Assembly (NCBI RefSeq): GCF_037893015.1
Contig: NC_133663.1
Coordinates: 225,839,199 to 225,903,198, forward strand
DNA length: 64,000 nt
Direction of reading: 5' to 3'
DNA from: Macrotis lagotis
Taxonomy: Eukaryota > Chordata > Mammalia > Peramelemorphia > Peramelidae
Below, one piece after another: positions 20,900-32,815 of this stretch (position 1 is its first letter; the number at the start of each line of letters is the position of its first letter). The position numbers were made by a program, and so were the translations under genes. The notes beneath the pieces were generated by a model, which had not been told where the DNA came from, did not search any database, and was given only the letters and a program-made list of their open reading frames with translations.

Positions 20900-23800
20900 T
20901 TGTTTCAAAAACCTATACAGATGAAATGGGTGACCCTTAGTAACCAGACTTCCATGTGCTTTAGCTTAATCCTGAGCCAACCCTCCAGGTGTCTAAACAA
21001 ATAAGCAGTCCCCAGGGCTAGGCCCCTGCCACTTGCTACAGCATATTCCAGTAGCCAGATGGCCATGTACTTCAGTGTGTCTCTGGGGAAATGCAGAAAC
21101 ATCCCAACAACCTCAGCACAACCCAGATACTAGCACTAGGACCTGACTCAGCACCAGGTATGCTGGCAGATGCCTACAGCTCCAGCCTAGCCAGAAACCT
21201 CTACATCACTCACTCAGGGCAGCACCAGATATGCCAGCCCCTCATGGACTTCTGGGAAACATCAGTGTAGTACCATGTAAACATTCAAAACCTGCAGGTC
21301 CTGACACAAGAAGCCTGATAAAGTCCCCTCATACCATGAGAGTGGAGATCAAAGTTTTAAAAAAGTTCAAAAAAAATGAGCCAAAACCAAAAAAAAGAAT
21401 CTGACCAAAGAAATTAAGGCATCAGAGAAGATCAAGCCCCAAACTCAGAAGAGGACAAGAATTTCAAAACACCTATGGGTAAAACCCTAAGGAAAATGGG
21501 AAGTAATCTCAGCCCCAGAAAGAAGTCAAGAGAGAACTCAAAAAGGAGCTTTAAAAAATCATATAGGAGAGGTAGAAGGCATATTGGTAAAAGAAATGAG
21601 AGTGATGCAAGAGAATTATGAAAAAAGTGCAATTTGGGAAAAGATGCAAGAGAATTATGAAAAAGGAGCAACTTGGGAAAAGAAAACAATTGTTTAAAAA
21701 GTAGAATTGATCAAATGGAAAAGGAGATCCAAAAAATCCACTGAAGAAAGCAACTCCTTAAAAAGTATAATTGATGAAAAAGAAAAGAAAATACAAAAAG
21801 CTTATTGTAGAAAACAATGAATTAAAAGTTAGAATTGGGCAAGTGGAAGCTAATGACTCTATCAGATATCAAGAATCAATCAAACAAATTCAAAAGAATG
21901 AAAAAGTAGAAGAAAATGTAAAATACTTCTTTTGGAAAAACAACTGACCTAAAAATAGATCCAGGTGGGACAATATCAGAATCATTGGACTGCTTGAAAG
22001 CCTTATTCAAAATAAGGACCTGGACAGCATCTTTCAGAATTTTTTTTGCAAGACAGTGGTGTTAAGTGACTTGCCCAAGATCATACAGCTAGATAATTAT
22101 TAGGTGCTTGAGGCTGGATTTGAACTTAGATCTTCCTGACTCCAGGGCTGGTGTTCTGTCCACTGTACCACCTAGCTGCCCCCTTTCAGGAAATTATTAA
22201 GGAAAATTGCTCTGTTTTCCTGGAATCAGAGGACAAAATAGGCATTGAAAGAATCCACTATCACCTCAGGAAAGAGATCCCAAAATAAAAATTCCAAGGA
22301 ACATTGTAGCCAAATTTCAAAACTATTAATAAAGGAAAAAATACTGAAAATGATTCGAAAGAAACAATTGACATATCAGGGAGCCACAAGCAAATTATAC
22401 AGTACTTTGTAGCTGCAACATTAAAGAATTGGAGATCATGAAACATGATATTCTGGAAATCAAAGAAACTAGAACTACAACCAAGAATCACTTATCTGGA
22501 AAAATTAAGCATAATAATACATCAAGGGAAAAAATGAACATCTAATTAAGTAGAAGGATTTCAAGCTTTCATAATGAGAAGACCAGAATTAAATTAAAAA
22601 TTTGATCTCCAATATCAAGACCCAAGAAAAACATAAACAGGTAAAAAGTGGGAAAAACCATTAGGAATTTAATGGAGCTAAATTGTTTATATCTCTTAGG
22701 GGAAGATAATACTTGTAATTCATTAAAATTGTATCACAAATAATACAACTATAATTTACATAATGTGTATTTGAGGGAATGATATAAAATTAATTAAGGG
22801 ATGGGAAAGAAGAGTACATTGGGTGTAGAAAGGAGAGGTAGGATGGGGTAAATTATTTCACATGAAGAGGTACAAAAGGTTTATTACAGTGCAGAGGAAG
22901 ATAGGAAGATGGGTGGTGGGCATCACTTGAATATTTCTCTCATTAGTATTGACTCAAAGAGGGAAAATATGCACAATCATTTGAATATAGAAATCCATCT
23001 TGCCCTTCAGAGAAGTAGGAGATGAAGATATTAAGTAAATTGAATGGGTGAGGAGGGAACTGACAGAAGGCAGAATGGATCAGGGGAGGCAGGAGACAGA
23101 AAAAAATGCTGGTGAGGAAGGAAAGGGTGAAAAGAGAGAAGACAAACAGGAGGGAAAATAGGATGGTGGGAAATAGTTAGTAGTCATAACTGAATGTAAA
23201 TATGATTGACTTTTCCATAAAATAGAGGTGGATAACAGTGTGGATCAAAACTCATATTCATACAATATGTTGTTACAAGAAACACATTTGAAGTGACTTA
23301 AACAGACACACATCTAAACAGATACACACAGGTAATGGACTGGAACAGAATCTGTTATGCTTCTGTGGAAGTTAAAAAAAAGCAGGGGTAGCAATACTGA
23401 TCTCAGAAAAAGTAAAAGCAAAAATAGAACTAATTAAAAGAGATCAAAAGTACCATAGACAATGAAGCAATACTAAACATAAATACAGCAAATGGAATAG
23501 CATCCAAGTCCTTAAAGAAGTAAGTTACAGTAAGTTATGATTTAAGTTATAAGTAAGTTATGATGATATGTAAAATATATAATTTTGATTAAATTAAAAG
23601 AACCAGTTTTTATACAAACAAGCAACCAAAATTAGAAGGAAACAGAAAGGTGGGAAATAATCTTTACAGCAAAAATCTTTGATAAAGGTCTCATTTCTCA
23701 AATATGTAGAAAACAGAGCAACCTTTGAGAATTCAAACCACTCCTCAATTGATAAATGGTCAAAGGTTAGTTTTCAGATGAAGAAATCAAAGCTTTTTAT

Positions 23801-24200
23801 AGACATATGAAGAAATAATAGAGAAATACAAATCACATCAACTCTAAGGTAATACCACACACAGATCAGACTGGCTAATATGACCAAAATAATGAAAAAG
23901 ATAAAAGTTGTAGGGGATGTGGAAAAATTGGGACATTAATACATTGTTTGTAGAGTGCTGAACTGATCTATCCATTCTGGAGAGCAATTTGGAACTATGC
24001 ACAAAGGGCAACCAAATTGTACTTACCCATTCATCCAACAATACCATTACTAGTTCTACATACCAAAGAGATCATAAAAAAGGAGAAAGGATATACATGT
24101 GCAAAAATATTTATATAAATCATTTTTGTTGTGGTAAAATATTGGAAATTGATGGGATGACCATCAATTTGGGAATGGCTGAATAAGCTGTGGCATATTT
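20900..24200 (+). pseudogene. Decayed L1: leader, ORF1, and parts of ORF2
   Basis: The order on the plus strand is a GC-richer leader (20900-21350), a coiled-coil ORF1 relic (about 21350-22500; the motif NIRIIGLLESLIQN near 21970 is the RRM start), then ORF2. GVAILISEKVKAKIELIKRDQ near 23375-23450 is the L1 endonuclease domain, and 23600-24200 is the ORF2 C-terminal region (conserved NTTPRSDW-like stretch near 23855). The middle of ORF2, including the reverse transcriptase, is missing at about 23520-23600. Many stops and shifts show great age. It is interrupted by a short SINE at 22040-22184. Confidence 0.75.
22040..22184 (-). mobile_element. Short tRNA-type SINE inside decayed L1 ORF1
   Basis: Minus-strand copy (TTGCAAGACAGTGGTGTTAA tail, CACCTAGCTGCCCC head) that splits the L1 ORF1 relic. 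CTTTCAG is repeated on both sides. Confidence 0.85.
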
Positions 24201-24204
24201 TAAT

Positions 24205-25560
24205 TTCCATTCATCCTCTGGTTCTAGGATATCAGGGTGACTTTCCTTGAAATCTGATTTCTAGGCTCATTTTTGATCATGGCTTTCAGGTAGTTCAATA
24301 ATTCTTAAATTATATCTTCTAGATCTATTTTCCAGGTCAGTTGCTTTTTATTTTATTTTTTCATTCTTTTGAATTTGTTGTATTGTTTTTTGAAGTCTCA
24401 TAAGCTTCCAGTTGCAATTCTAATTTTTAAGGAATTCTTTTCAGTGAGTGTTTTTACTTTTTTCCTCTGATTTGGCCTAATCTGCTTTTAAAGGAATTCT
24501 TTTCTTCAGTGAATTTTTGTGCCTCTTTTACCATTAGGGCAATTCTGTTTTGTAAGGTATTATTTTCCTCAGTATTTTTTTGTGTGTGTATGCTTCTTTA
24601 GCCAAGTTGTTAATTCTATTTTCATATTTTTCTTCCATCACTCATTTCTTTCTCCAACTTATTCTCTACTACTCTTATGTCTTTAACTCTTCTAGAATTC
24701 TTACTGGTCTTGGGTCAAATTGTCAGTTTTCCTTGAGACCTTTGCCTATAGATTTTTTTTTACATTGTAGTCTTCTTATAAGATAGAGTCTTTGTCTTCC
24801 CTCACACTGTAGTGACTTTCTATGGTCAAGTTCTTTTTTTAAAAAATTATTTGTTCATTTTTCTAGTCTGTTTTTGACTTTGAATTTTATGTTAGTTTGG
24901 CTCTGCTCACCAAGGGGTGATATTCAGACTTTTTCATGATGGTGCTTTCAGAGCTAGTTCTAGGGATCTGTAAATTTATTTATGTTTCCAGGGTGGTGTG
25001 AAGTGTTGTTACTGCTCTCCTGGTCTGTGCTCTGATTTTTACTCAGGAAAGACCTCTACTCCCTTGCAGTCCAAGGTGCTTATGATCCTCTCTACTTTGC
25101 AACTGTGACCAGGATCCATGATTCTTTATGACCAACCACAAGTACTCCTCTCCACTATGGAACTATTACCCAGAGCTATATATGGGCCATAAAGTCACCA
25201 ATAAGTGCCAACTATACCAAGTGTGAGCAAAATGTACCTCATAATCATTTTTTAAAAATACTTGTTCAACCCCCTTACCATCTCTGGGCTGAGAGTTTTT
25301 TAAGCTATTTCTTCTGCTGTTACAACCACTTCTTAGACTACTTCTTGTGCTGCATGAGCTCTGAACTGGCCCCATCCTGATTTCATAGACATCTCTTGAC
25401 ACTATCCTAAGTTGTCTTAGATTGGACAAATGTCATACTTTGATCTTTTGTTGTTTCTGCCACTCCAAAATTGATTCGAGACATTATTTTAAAGTTGTTT
25501 GGAGGGGGATGTTGGAGAGTTTCTCTGGGCTGCCTCCTCTATTCCATCATTCACTTCACC
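24205..25560 (-). pseudogene. Decayed L1/HAL1 5' half (leader and ORF1), opposite strand
   Basis: Reverse-strand reading shows an L1-type coiled-coil ORF1 relic at about 24205-24880 (repeated heptads with the 'ENDLKNRIALMVKEAQK' pattern), followed outward by a 5' leader to about 25560. It abuts the plus-strand L1 at 24200, so the two pieces are convergent. No ORF2 is visible, so it may be a HAL1 or a truncated L1. Confidence 0.65.
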
Positions 25561-25582
25561 TCCTAAATAATAGACATTCTTT

Positions 25583-25727
25583 TATTTTTTTTCAGGGCAA
25601 TGGGGTTAAGTGACTTGCTCAAGGTCACATAGCTAGGCAATTATTAAATGTCTGAGGCTGGATTTGAACTTAGGTACTCCTGACTGCAGGGCTGGTGCTC
25701 TATCCACTGTGCCACCTAGCTGCCCCA
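25583..25727 (-). mobile_element. Short tRNA-type marsupial SINE
   Basis: Minus-strand copy ending CACCTAGCTGCCCC. It is flanked by an imperfect duplication of about 10 bp (GACATTCTTT / GGCATTCTTA). Confidence 0.85.
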
Positions 25728-26434
25728 ACAAAAGGCATTCTTAACTTCAGTTCTGTGAACATTTTTGTTGTTTGTTTTAATATTTAGGTATTCTTTGTAA
25801 AGTATATTTTAGTTTATATATTTAAAAATTATTCTGTGAAGGGGTCACCAGAAAGCTAAAGGGATCCATGGCATAATAAATAGGTTAGTTACTTGATTAA
25901 TTCAGAGGGATTTAACATAATATAAAGTAGAGCAGAATTAATTTCATTAGCAGCACCAAGGAGAGCTCCCAAAAAGTTTGGTTACTTCTCTGAGGGGGAC
26001 ACATATCAGGTTGAAGCCATCCACAAGGTTAGGTATCAGGAGATGGAATCAACAGTGCTTGTTGAGTGAGGCATATTGGCAAAATAGGGCTACCTTTTTA
26101 TATTAGACACTAGTGAAGGAAAAGAGTGGGGGGAGATGTCTGAGTGATGAAGAGGGAAGAAAGAAGAGGAAAGAAATAGAGAACATTATCTGTGTATGAC
26201 TAAGGGTAAGGGGTAGGTCATAGGAACAGAGTAAATTAAGGAACTAGGAAGTGAGGGTATTTGAAATAGTACCAATATGTGTTTTAAATTTCCCCCTAGT
26301 GTGAAGGCAGGAATTGGGATAGAAAGAAAGACAATCCCAGTCACTGGGATACCCACTGTGGTGGGATAGAGGGGCATGGAATTAGGGGCATGGAATTAGG
26401 TGCATCCTTATAAAAGCACAATGAAAGAGATTTT
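25728..26434. other. No gene seen; small tandem duplication
   Basis: A 16-base unit containing GGGCATGGAATTAGG is duplicated at about 26371-26402, just before a TATAAAAGC. This could be part of an old LTR, but no partner LTR was seen. Confidence 0.4.
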
Positions 26435-26665
26435 CAATCATATTGTCAAGAAGTTGCTCTGATATCAAAGATTCAAAGGTCATCCACTGCATCACAGATC
26501 ATTGCCATATATTTGACTTTTGTTTTGTCACTAGACTTCTGGAAGAGAGAATAAGATAGATGACTTTGTGCAACTTTGCCTCACTTAAACTCAATTCACC
26601 AGCAAGTCAAGACATGTGATATCATTGGTCCTCATGGAAAATGAAGGAAGAACAACAGCTGTCAA
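26435..26665 (+). repeat. LINE-tail-like repeat A
   Basis: TTGTCACTAGACTTCTGGAA and GTCCTCATGGAAAATGAAGG. A related copy is at 50640-50865. Probably the 3' end of a LINE or a SINE that shares it; family not named. Confidence 0.55.
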
Positions 26666-27072
26666 GACACTGATATAATCACAACTTCTACTTACTGCAT
26701 GAGTTCATTTATTAGGTTCTAGCAGTTGTCATGCAGATGAAATATGACAGTAAGTCTTGACTCTTCCACGTTTTCCAGAATTTTGAAATAGACTGTGAGC
26801 CTACAATAGAGGTGATTTCTTGCATATTACTGGGGAAGGTGGGAAGTTCAACCATTGACAGAAATATGCTGACAAATATTTCACAACTGGATTTCAGAAA
26901 TGCATGATACACTTTAAAGCTAAATTTGTCTTATTAATATTTTCTTCATCATTTTCATGAGTCTAGATAATCTACAGAACAGTAGATCAAACCATGATTT
27001 GCTTATTAATTGTAGCTTTTGCCAGTTTTCAAAGGGTAAATACATTCAAAATTTAATAATTTAGCTCCAGTT
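26666..27072. other. No gene or confident repeat
   Basis: Unassigned. Confidence 0.5.
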
Positions 27073-27400
27073 AGGCAGCTATGTGGCACAATGGAAGAGT
27101 GCTAGGTCTGTAATCAAGAAAACCAGTCTTCTTGCATTTAAATTTTATCTCAGACACATACAAGTTGTATGTAATCTAGAGAAGGAAATGCCAAATCACT
27201 TTAGTATCTTTGTCAAGAAAACCCTGTAAAGGAATCATGAATTCTTGTTTTTTTTTTTCAAGGCAATGGGGTTAAGTGACCTGCCCAAGATCACACAGCT
27301 AGGTAGTATCTGAGGCCCAATTTGATCCAGGACTGGTGGTCTATCCACTGAGCCATCTAGCTGTCCTCTGTAATCATGAAGTCTTGGACACAACTGAAAT
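27073..27400 (+). mobile_element. RTE-tailed SINE, split by a younger SINE
   Basis: The tRNA-type head (GGCAGCTATGTGGCACAATGG) and tail (GTCAAGAAAACC ... TGGACACAACTGAAAT) belong to the SINE class that borrows an RTE LINE 3' end. The short SINE at 27247-27370 is inserted in its tail. Confidence 0.7.
27247..27370 (-). mobile_element. Short tRNA-type SINE nested in an RTE-tailed SINE
   Basis: Minus-strand copy, slightly shortened in the middle. A 15-bp duplication with two mismatches lies at 27232-27246 and 27371-27385. The nesting shows this family was active after the RTE-tailed SINE. Confidence 0.8.
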
Positions 27401-27401
27401 T

Positions 27402-27625
27402 GGGCAGCTAAGTGCCTCATTCCCTGGAGTCAGGAAGATGTCAGCTCAAATACAGCCTCAGATATATACTGGACAAGTCACATAACCTTGTTAGTCTTAT
27501 TTCCTCATCTGTAAAATGAACTAGGGAAAGAAATGATAAATCACTCCAGTACCTTTGCCAGGAGAATCGCAAAATGGACTTATGAAGAGTCAGGCATGAT
27601 TAAAACAACTGAACAACAATAACTC
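27402..27625 (+). mobile_element. RTE-tailed SINE
   Basis: Head GGGCAGCTAAGTG, middle CCTCATCTGTAAAATGAAC, RTE-like tail with GAAGAGTCAGGCATGATTAA and AACAACTGAACAACAA. Confidence 0.75.
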
Positions 27626-29599
27626 CAGCATACTTCTTGATTGGTAATTTGATTCTTCTATGCCTACATTAAAGTGAGCCATTTTGACAAATTTGTTTTT
27701 GACAGCACTGGCACATTAGCCCTCCCAAAATATCAGGATGTATCTGTATCTGTCCTCCCTCTTTTATACCCTAGGGAGACAGTGGTGAATAGAGAGAGAA
27801 TCTCAAAGCCAGGAAGGCTGGGGTTCACCTCTTACTCTGGTCATATGGCTGCTTTGTGACCTTGGGAAAGTCATTTAAATTCTCAGAGTTCTGGGCTACT
27901 TAAAGAAATTACTGGGAGAAATTTTCTCATCTGGGAGTTCCCCAGATAAGTAAAGATAAAGGTTGAGTTCTATCCTCATTCTCATATTCTACTTTAATCA
28001 TGTTTTCTCAATTAGATTTCAATTATATTCATTTGCAAGTCTAAAATCAGGCTTACTTGGTCTAATCAGAAGCATATATATATATATGAAATCCTGAGCT
28101 TTAGTTACCAAAGTTTTCCCTTGTCTCGTGAATCTGCTTTCTTGCTGGGGGTTTTTGTTTTGTTTTACTTTACTGTCCTAATTTCTGTAGATCTCAGAAT
28201 CATAGAAAACTTCTGTAAGAAAACTTAAAGAACTAGAAGAGATCTTATAAGTCATCTCCTATAATTCCTTACAATTTACTGATGAGGAAGCAGACTCAGT
28301 GACATTTATGTACTCACAACTGAGGAGCTGGAACTTGAACTAAGGCTTCTAATGCTCCTCACCCCTTTTTCTTAGACTTTAAACTTCCTTCTGACAAGTT
28401 TGCCCTGACTTCTGATATAAACAATTCTGAGATAATAAGGAATGACTCCTTAGAAGATCTTGTCCAGGCTGTAGCTACTACTGACCTTATGATTCAGAGG
28501 CAGCACCACACAAACCCTTTGTTCTCTTTGTAACATATAGTAAAACACAACCCACAAGACATTCTCAGAATACACAGAGCACAGGAGAGCATAAGAAAAC
28601 CAACCAGGAACAACACATCTCCAAAAACCACACTATTTCTTCATAAAGAGGTCTCCTTTCGCTCTTGTCACCTTTTAGCAGGGGAAGTCTCAGAATGGGA
28701 GACTGACTAATAAAATCTTCAAGGCTATTTCCTGCAATGGCAATTTGTTACAACCACAGTTCAGATTCCCTGGCTTCCTTAATGCAGTATATCTACTCAT
28801 CCTTCCTATAAATGTTACCTCCTTGTTCTTCTATATCTAAATCACTTCAGACATACTGCTTACTTTCCTTTTACCCTAGACACATATGTTGCCTTTTCAA
28901 AACTCCAACATCTTTGGGATCCATAAAATAATGCCTTTGATTTTATGGTCCCAGTTTTTAAACTGCCATTACCTAGTTCCCAATTGTAGGTTTTATTACT
29001 GGGTTTGTTCTGTAAGTGTAAATAACTACAGTAACCCTGGGGATGCTGCTTAAGCTTTTTGTCCATGCATACATAGCAACCTTCTCCATGTAAACATGGA
29101 CAACTTAATTATGATTATAGATGACTTGTTTAACTCATGCAAAGACCAAATAGTTTTGTATTTGTTTTTTGGTTAAAAGCTCAAAGGAATTGGATTGTTC
29201 TCATTTTTTTCTTGGGATGTGTAACCACTAAGAACAAATCTAAGGTACTGCTTTTAATGAAATATTAGAACTCTTTTCAAGGATTTGGATCTTTTTGGAT
29301 CTATAGGGAATAAGGCACTAAACATTAAGTTGAGGAAACCTGTGTTTGAATCTTGCCTTTAACATTTATTATTGAGGTATGCTGAAGTCAGCTAAGACTA
29401 CTACTAGGGAGAGCAGATTGTTAAATTTTCTGTTGTAATCATTTATATCTAGGAATCAAATGTTACAAATCATTGCTTGATTTATCACTTTGTTGTTTGT
29501 CTAGAATTAAAAATCACAATGGAGAAATTGGAAATTAAATTTAAAGTGTGTTTTTTGGGGAACTGGTTATTAAATATTCATCTGCATATCCATGTTAAC
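27626..29599. other. Mostly unassigned
   Basis: Holds a MIR remnant (28195-28365). The rest was examined for collectrin exons, and none was recognised. Confidence 0.5.
28195..28365 (-). repeat. MIR-type CORE-SINE remnant
   Basis: Diverged copy containing TTTACTGATGAGGAAGCAGA and AACTTGAACTAAGGCTTC. Confidence 0.55.
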
Positions 29600-29765
29600 A
29601 ATTTATGTGAATATAGGAGAAAGAACAATTGCTCTGGCATCAGAGAACCAGTGTTCAACCCCAACCTCTACCACTTTCTGCCTATGGTACCTTTGTAAAT
29701 CATTGAAACTCCCTGGGTCTTAGTATTTTTTTTTTCTGTAAAATGAGATAGTTGGATTAGATGCT
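29600..29765 (+). repeat. MIR-type CORE-SINE remnant
   Basis: Contains CTGTAAAATGAGATAGTTGG; followed directly by an RTE-tailed SINE. Confidence 0.55.
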
Positions 29766-29769
29766 TCTA

Positions 29770-30003
29770 GGAGTAGGTAGATGACATAATAAATAGAGTG
29801 CCCAGCCTGGAGTCAGGAAAACCTGTGTTCAAATCTGACCTTAGACAGTAGCTGTGCAACCCTGTTTGACTCAGTTTCCTCATCTGCAAAATGAACTGGA
29901 GAAAGAACTGGCAGACCACTCTAGTACCTTTGCCAAGAAAACCCCAAATGGAATCATGAAATGTCAGACATAATTGAAAAACAGCAGAACAACAGCAACA
30001 AAA
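29770..30003 (+). mobile_element. RTE-tailed SINE
   Basis: Head with AGTCAGGAAAACCTGTGTTC, tail with GCCAAGAAAACCCCAAATGG and CAGACATAATTGAAAAACAG. It lies between two MIR-type fragments. Confidence 0.75.
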
Positions 30004-30059
30004 AGATTTTACTTCCAACTCTAGGTCTATGATCTAAAGTATAACATGGAAATACATTC

Positions 30060-30275
30060 TGATACATTAGAAAAAGTACTGAATTTGGAATCTAGTGCCT
30101 GGCACATAGAAGGTGGTTCATAAATGCTTGTTGACTTAACTCTTAGTACTAGTATAATCCTGATCAAATTATTTAACCCCTCAGAGTCTCAGTTTTTTCA
30201 ACTGCAAAAATGAAGTAGGGAGAGGTTGCTATAGATGGCCTCAAAGGTCCCAATTCTAACTTTGATTCTTTGATT
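30060..30275 (+). repeat. MIR-type CORE-SINE remnant
   Basis: Contains TTTAACCCCTCAGAGTCTCA and ends in a diverged GGTCCCAATTCTAAC block. Confidence 0.55.
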
Positions 30276-30854
30276 GTTATAGTATATACCTATTTCACTA
30301 GCCTGTTCAATGTATTTTCTCTATCCAGGATTCTATGATGTTAAGAACTGGTCTAAAACTGTTACTAGATATGGGAAATTCCCACAAACTAATCAAAAGA
30401 CAGCTCCTTTAGCCCAAGAGTCACTTTGTCTTTGTCATTTTAGACCCCTTGTGGCAAAACAAAGCCTGGAAATAAAGTGGTTTTCCATCAGCTTAAGCAC
30501 TTTCTCAATTACCTTGAAAAGTCACATCCCCTCTCCTAAGAAAAGTAAGAATTAGTATATGCTCATCATGTGCCCATTTGTAACTTATTGTCAGGTAGAT
30601 TAGGATGCTATTCAGACATTCTAGTCCACAGATGCTTAGACATGTTTCTGATTACGTGTTAGAAAGCAGTCAGCATATTAGTTAATTCCAGAAACATTCC
30701 AACATTCTCAAACCATCCATACCAAGTGATTGACACCATTTTATCAGCTTCCAATAAAAACAAGTACAAAATAGCTACTGGGTCTGGCAAAACTAATTGA
30801 ACAGTTTTGACACTTAGGCTCTTCCTCTCATAGTTCCCTAATCCTAGAATTTGG

Positions 30855-31030
30855 CCTCCTCCCTCCCAATGTCCCAACTATTCTTCTACTCCCAACTCAA
30901 ATGCACCTCCAGGAAGCCTCTTCTACACTCTACTGAGACCAAAACATTATACCATGAAAATCTTTTTCTGTTTCAGACTTTTGGGAAACTTTACATCTTA
31001 TTTGCATTGACATGTTCCATTTTTGTTGAG
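30855..31030 (+). repeat. L2-type LINE fragment
   Basis: CTCCAGGAAGCCTCTTCTAC is the L2 3' UTR 'aggaagcc' signature. Confidence 0.5.
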
Positions 31031-31039
31031 TAGAAAAAG

Positions 31040-31185
31040 TGAAAATTTTCAGGTTTTAAGTTCAGTTCTACTATCTGTGTGTATCTATCTCTCTCTAGGT
31101 TGCAATATATTCATCTATAAAAATAAAGAGGTTGGATTAGGTGATTTTATAAGTCATTTCTATCTCCGTATTCTGAATTTTTAGT
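31040..31185 (+). repeat. MIR-type CORE-SINE remnant
   Basis: Contains CATCTATAAAAATAAAGAGG and GGATTAGGTGATTTTATAAG. Confidence 0.5.
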
Positions 31186-31194
31186 TATTTGTAT

Positions 31195-31330
31195 ATTTGT
31201 AATATTTTCTTATTATTAGACACTGTTAGACCCATAAGGGTAGGGACCATGAGTTGAATCAAATTTCTATCTGTCCCTAACTAACATAGCCCCCTGCTCA
31301 TAATATATGGTTAATGAATGTTTTCTGATC
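31195..31330 (+). repeat. L2-type terminal 3' end
   Basis: GGGTAGGGACCATGAGTTGA then GGTTAATGAATGTTTTCTGA resemble the L2 terminus. Confidence 0.5.
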
Positions 31331-31739
31331 TAAAAAGGAGATAAAAATTACATTTGTAATTTAAACTCTCCAAATTAATATAGGTGTTCCACTGAAGATT
31401 TTAATCAATGAGTATCACTGAGGTATCATTATGCATCCAACACCATGGTGAGCTTTGGAAAGGATGCAATCTGTTCTCATGGAATTTTGAGGGAGATAAG
31501 ACTGGGAAAAAGAATGATGAAAGAATAGTTGTATACTATGTGAGCCTGATTTTAAATAAGTCAGAGAAGAGAAAGAATAACAGTTAGCTTGCCTTTCAAG
31601 ATAGATAGATTTTGTATTTTATGGCAAACATAAAAAATAGCCAGTTAAAGTTTTCTAAAGTCTAAAACATATTAACAACTAACAAAGGAGACCTAATTTT
31701 GATTCTGAAAGGGTATACAGAACTGCTCAACAATTCCTT

Positions 31740-32165
31740 GTTGGAGAATTAGGTGGTACAATGGATAGCATGCTAAGTCAAGACTTGAGTTCAAATGTGG
31801 TCTCAGATGCTTACTAACTGTGTGAGTTTGGGCTGGTCACTTAACTCCTGTTTGTCTCAATTTCTGTATCTGTAAAATGAGGAGAATAATAGTTCCTCCC
31901 TCCCAGGGTTATTATGGGTTTTTTTTTAGGTTTTTGCAAGGCAATGGGGTTAAGTGGCTTGCCCAAGGCCACACAGATAGGTAATTATTAAATGTCTGAG
32001 ACCGGATTTGAACGCAGGTACTCCTGACTCCAGGGCCGGTGCTCTATCCACTGCACAATCTAGCCGCCCCTTCCCAGGGTTATTATGAAGATCAAATGAG
32101 ATAATAATTATAAAGTACCTGGCACATGGTAAGGACTGTATAACAATTTGCTATTATCATCATCA
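31740..32165 (+). repeat. MAR1-type CORE-SINE (host of nested SINE)
   Basis: Head TTAGGTGGTACAATGGATAG, core ATCTGTAAAATGAGGAGAAT, tail AAGTACCTGGCACATGGTAA. It is interrupted by the younger SINE at 31917-32071. Confidence 0.75.
31917..32071 (-). mobile_element. Short tRNA-type SINE nested in a MAR1-type SINE
   Basis: Minus-strand copy flanked by a perfect 16-bp duplication TCCCAGGGTTATTATG at 31901-31916 and 32072-32087, the duplicated part being host CORE-SINE sequence. Confidence 0.9.
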
Positions 32166-32229
32166 TTATCATAAATTTCAGAAAAGATGGCAAAATACAA
32201 TGGGAGATGAAGTTCTTCACCAGGAGCTC

Positions 32230-32575
32230 CTTACATGAATGAAATCACAAGTCCAATAGATAGATGGATAAACAAATAAATAAATGAGTGGATGATTAAA
32301 TAAATGAAGTTAAGGTAAGATACTATGTTAGGAGTTGGTGACAGAAGGAAAAAAATGAAACAGTCCCTACCCTAAAGGAACTTACATTCCTTTGTGTAAA
32401 AAAAAAATACTAGTAGAAGAGTGTGAAATAAGATATACAGGTAGAAGTAAATGCAAGAAAATTATTTTGTGGAGGTACTAACTATGGGGGGTGGGAGGGT
32501 GGTGGGCATCAGGAAGGTCTTAGGTAAAAGGGAACACTGGAGTTGAGCTTTGAAGGAAGCTAGAGATTCTTAGCA
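32230..32575 (+). repeat. Ancient dispersed repeat (5' part)
   Basis: Contains the 'shared start' CAGTCCCTACCCTAAAGGAA and GAGTTGAGCTTTGAAGGAAG; same family as 20240-20890. Confidence 0.5.
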
Positions 32576-32815
32576 CAGGCAGTCAAGTGGTGCAGTGGAT
32601 AAAGAACCAGGCCTGAGTCAGGAAGACTCAACTTGCTGAGTTTAACTCTGAACTCAGACATATACTAGGTGTGTGACCTTGGGCAAGTTGCCTCAGTTTC
32701 CTCATCTGTAAAATGAGCTGGAGAAAGAAATGGCAAACTACTGCAGTATCTTTGCCAAGAAAACTCCAAATGGGGTCATGAGGAGTCAGACATGATTGAA
32801 ATGAATGAACAAAAG
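32576..32815 (+). mobile_element. RTE-tailed SINE
   Basis: Head CAAGTGGTGCAGTGGATAAA, tail TTTGCCAAGAAAACTCCAAA followed by GAGGAGTCAGACATGATTGA. Confidence 0.8.

Noticed and set aside
21432..21689. 85-codon minus-strand frame rich in Phe and Leu
   Set aside because: It is the antisense of the Lys/Glu-rich coiled-coil part of a plus-strand L1 ORF1 relic.
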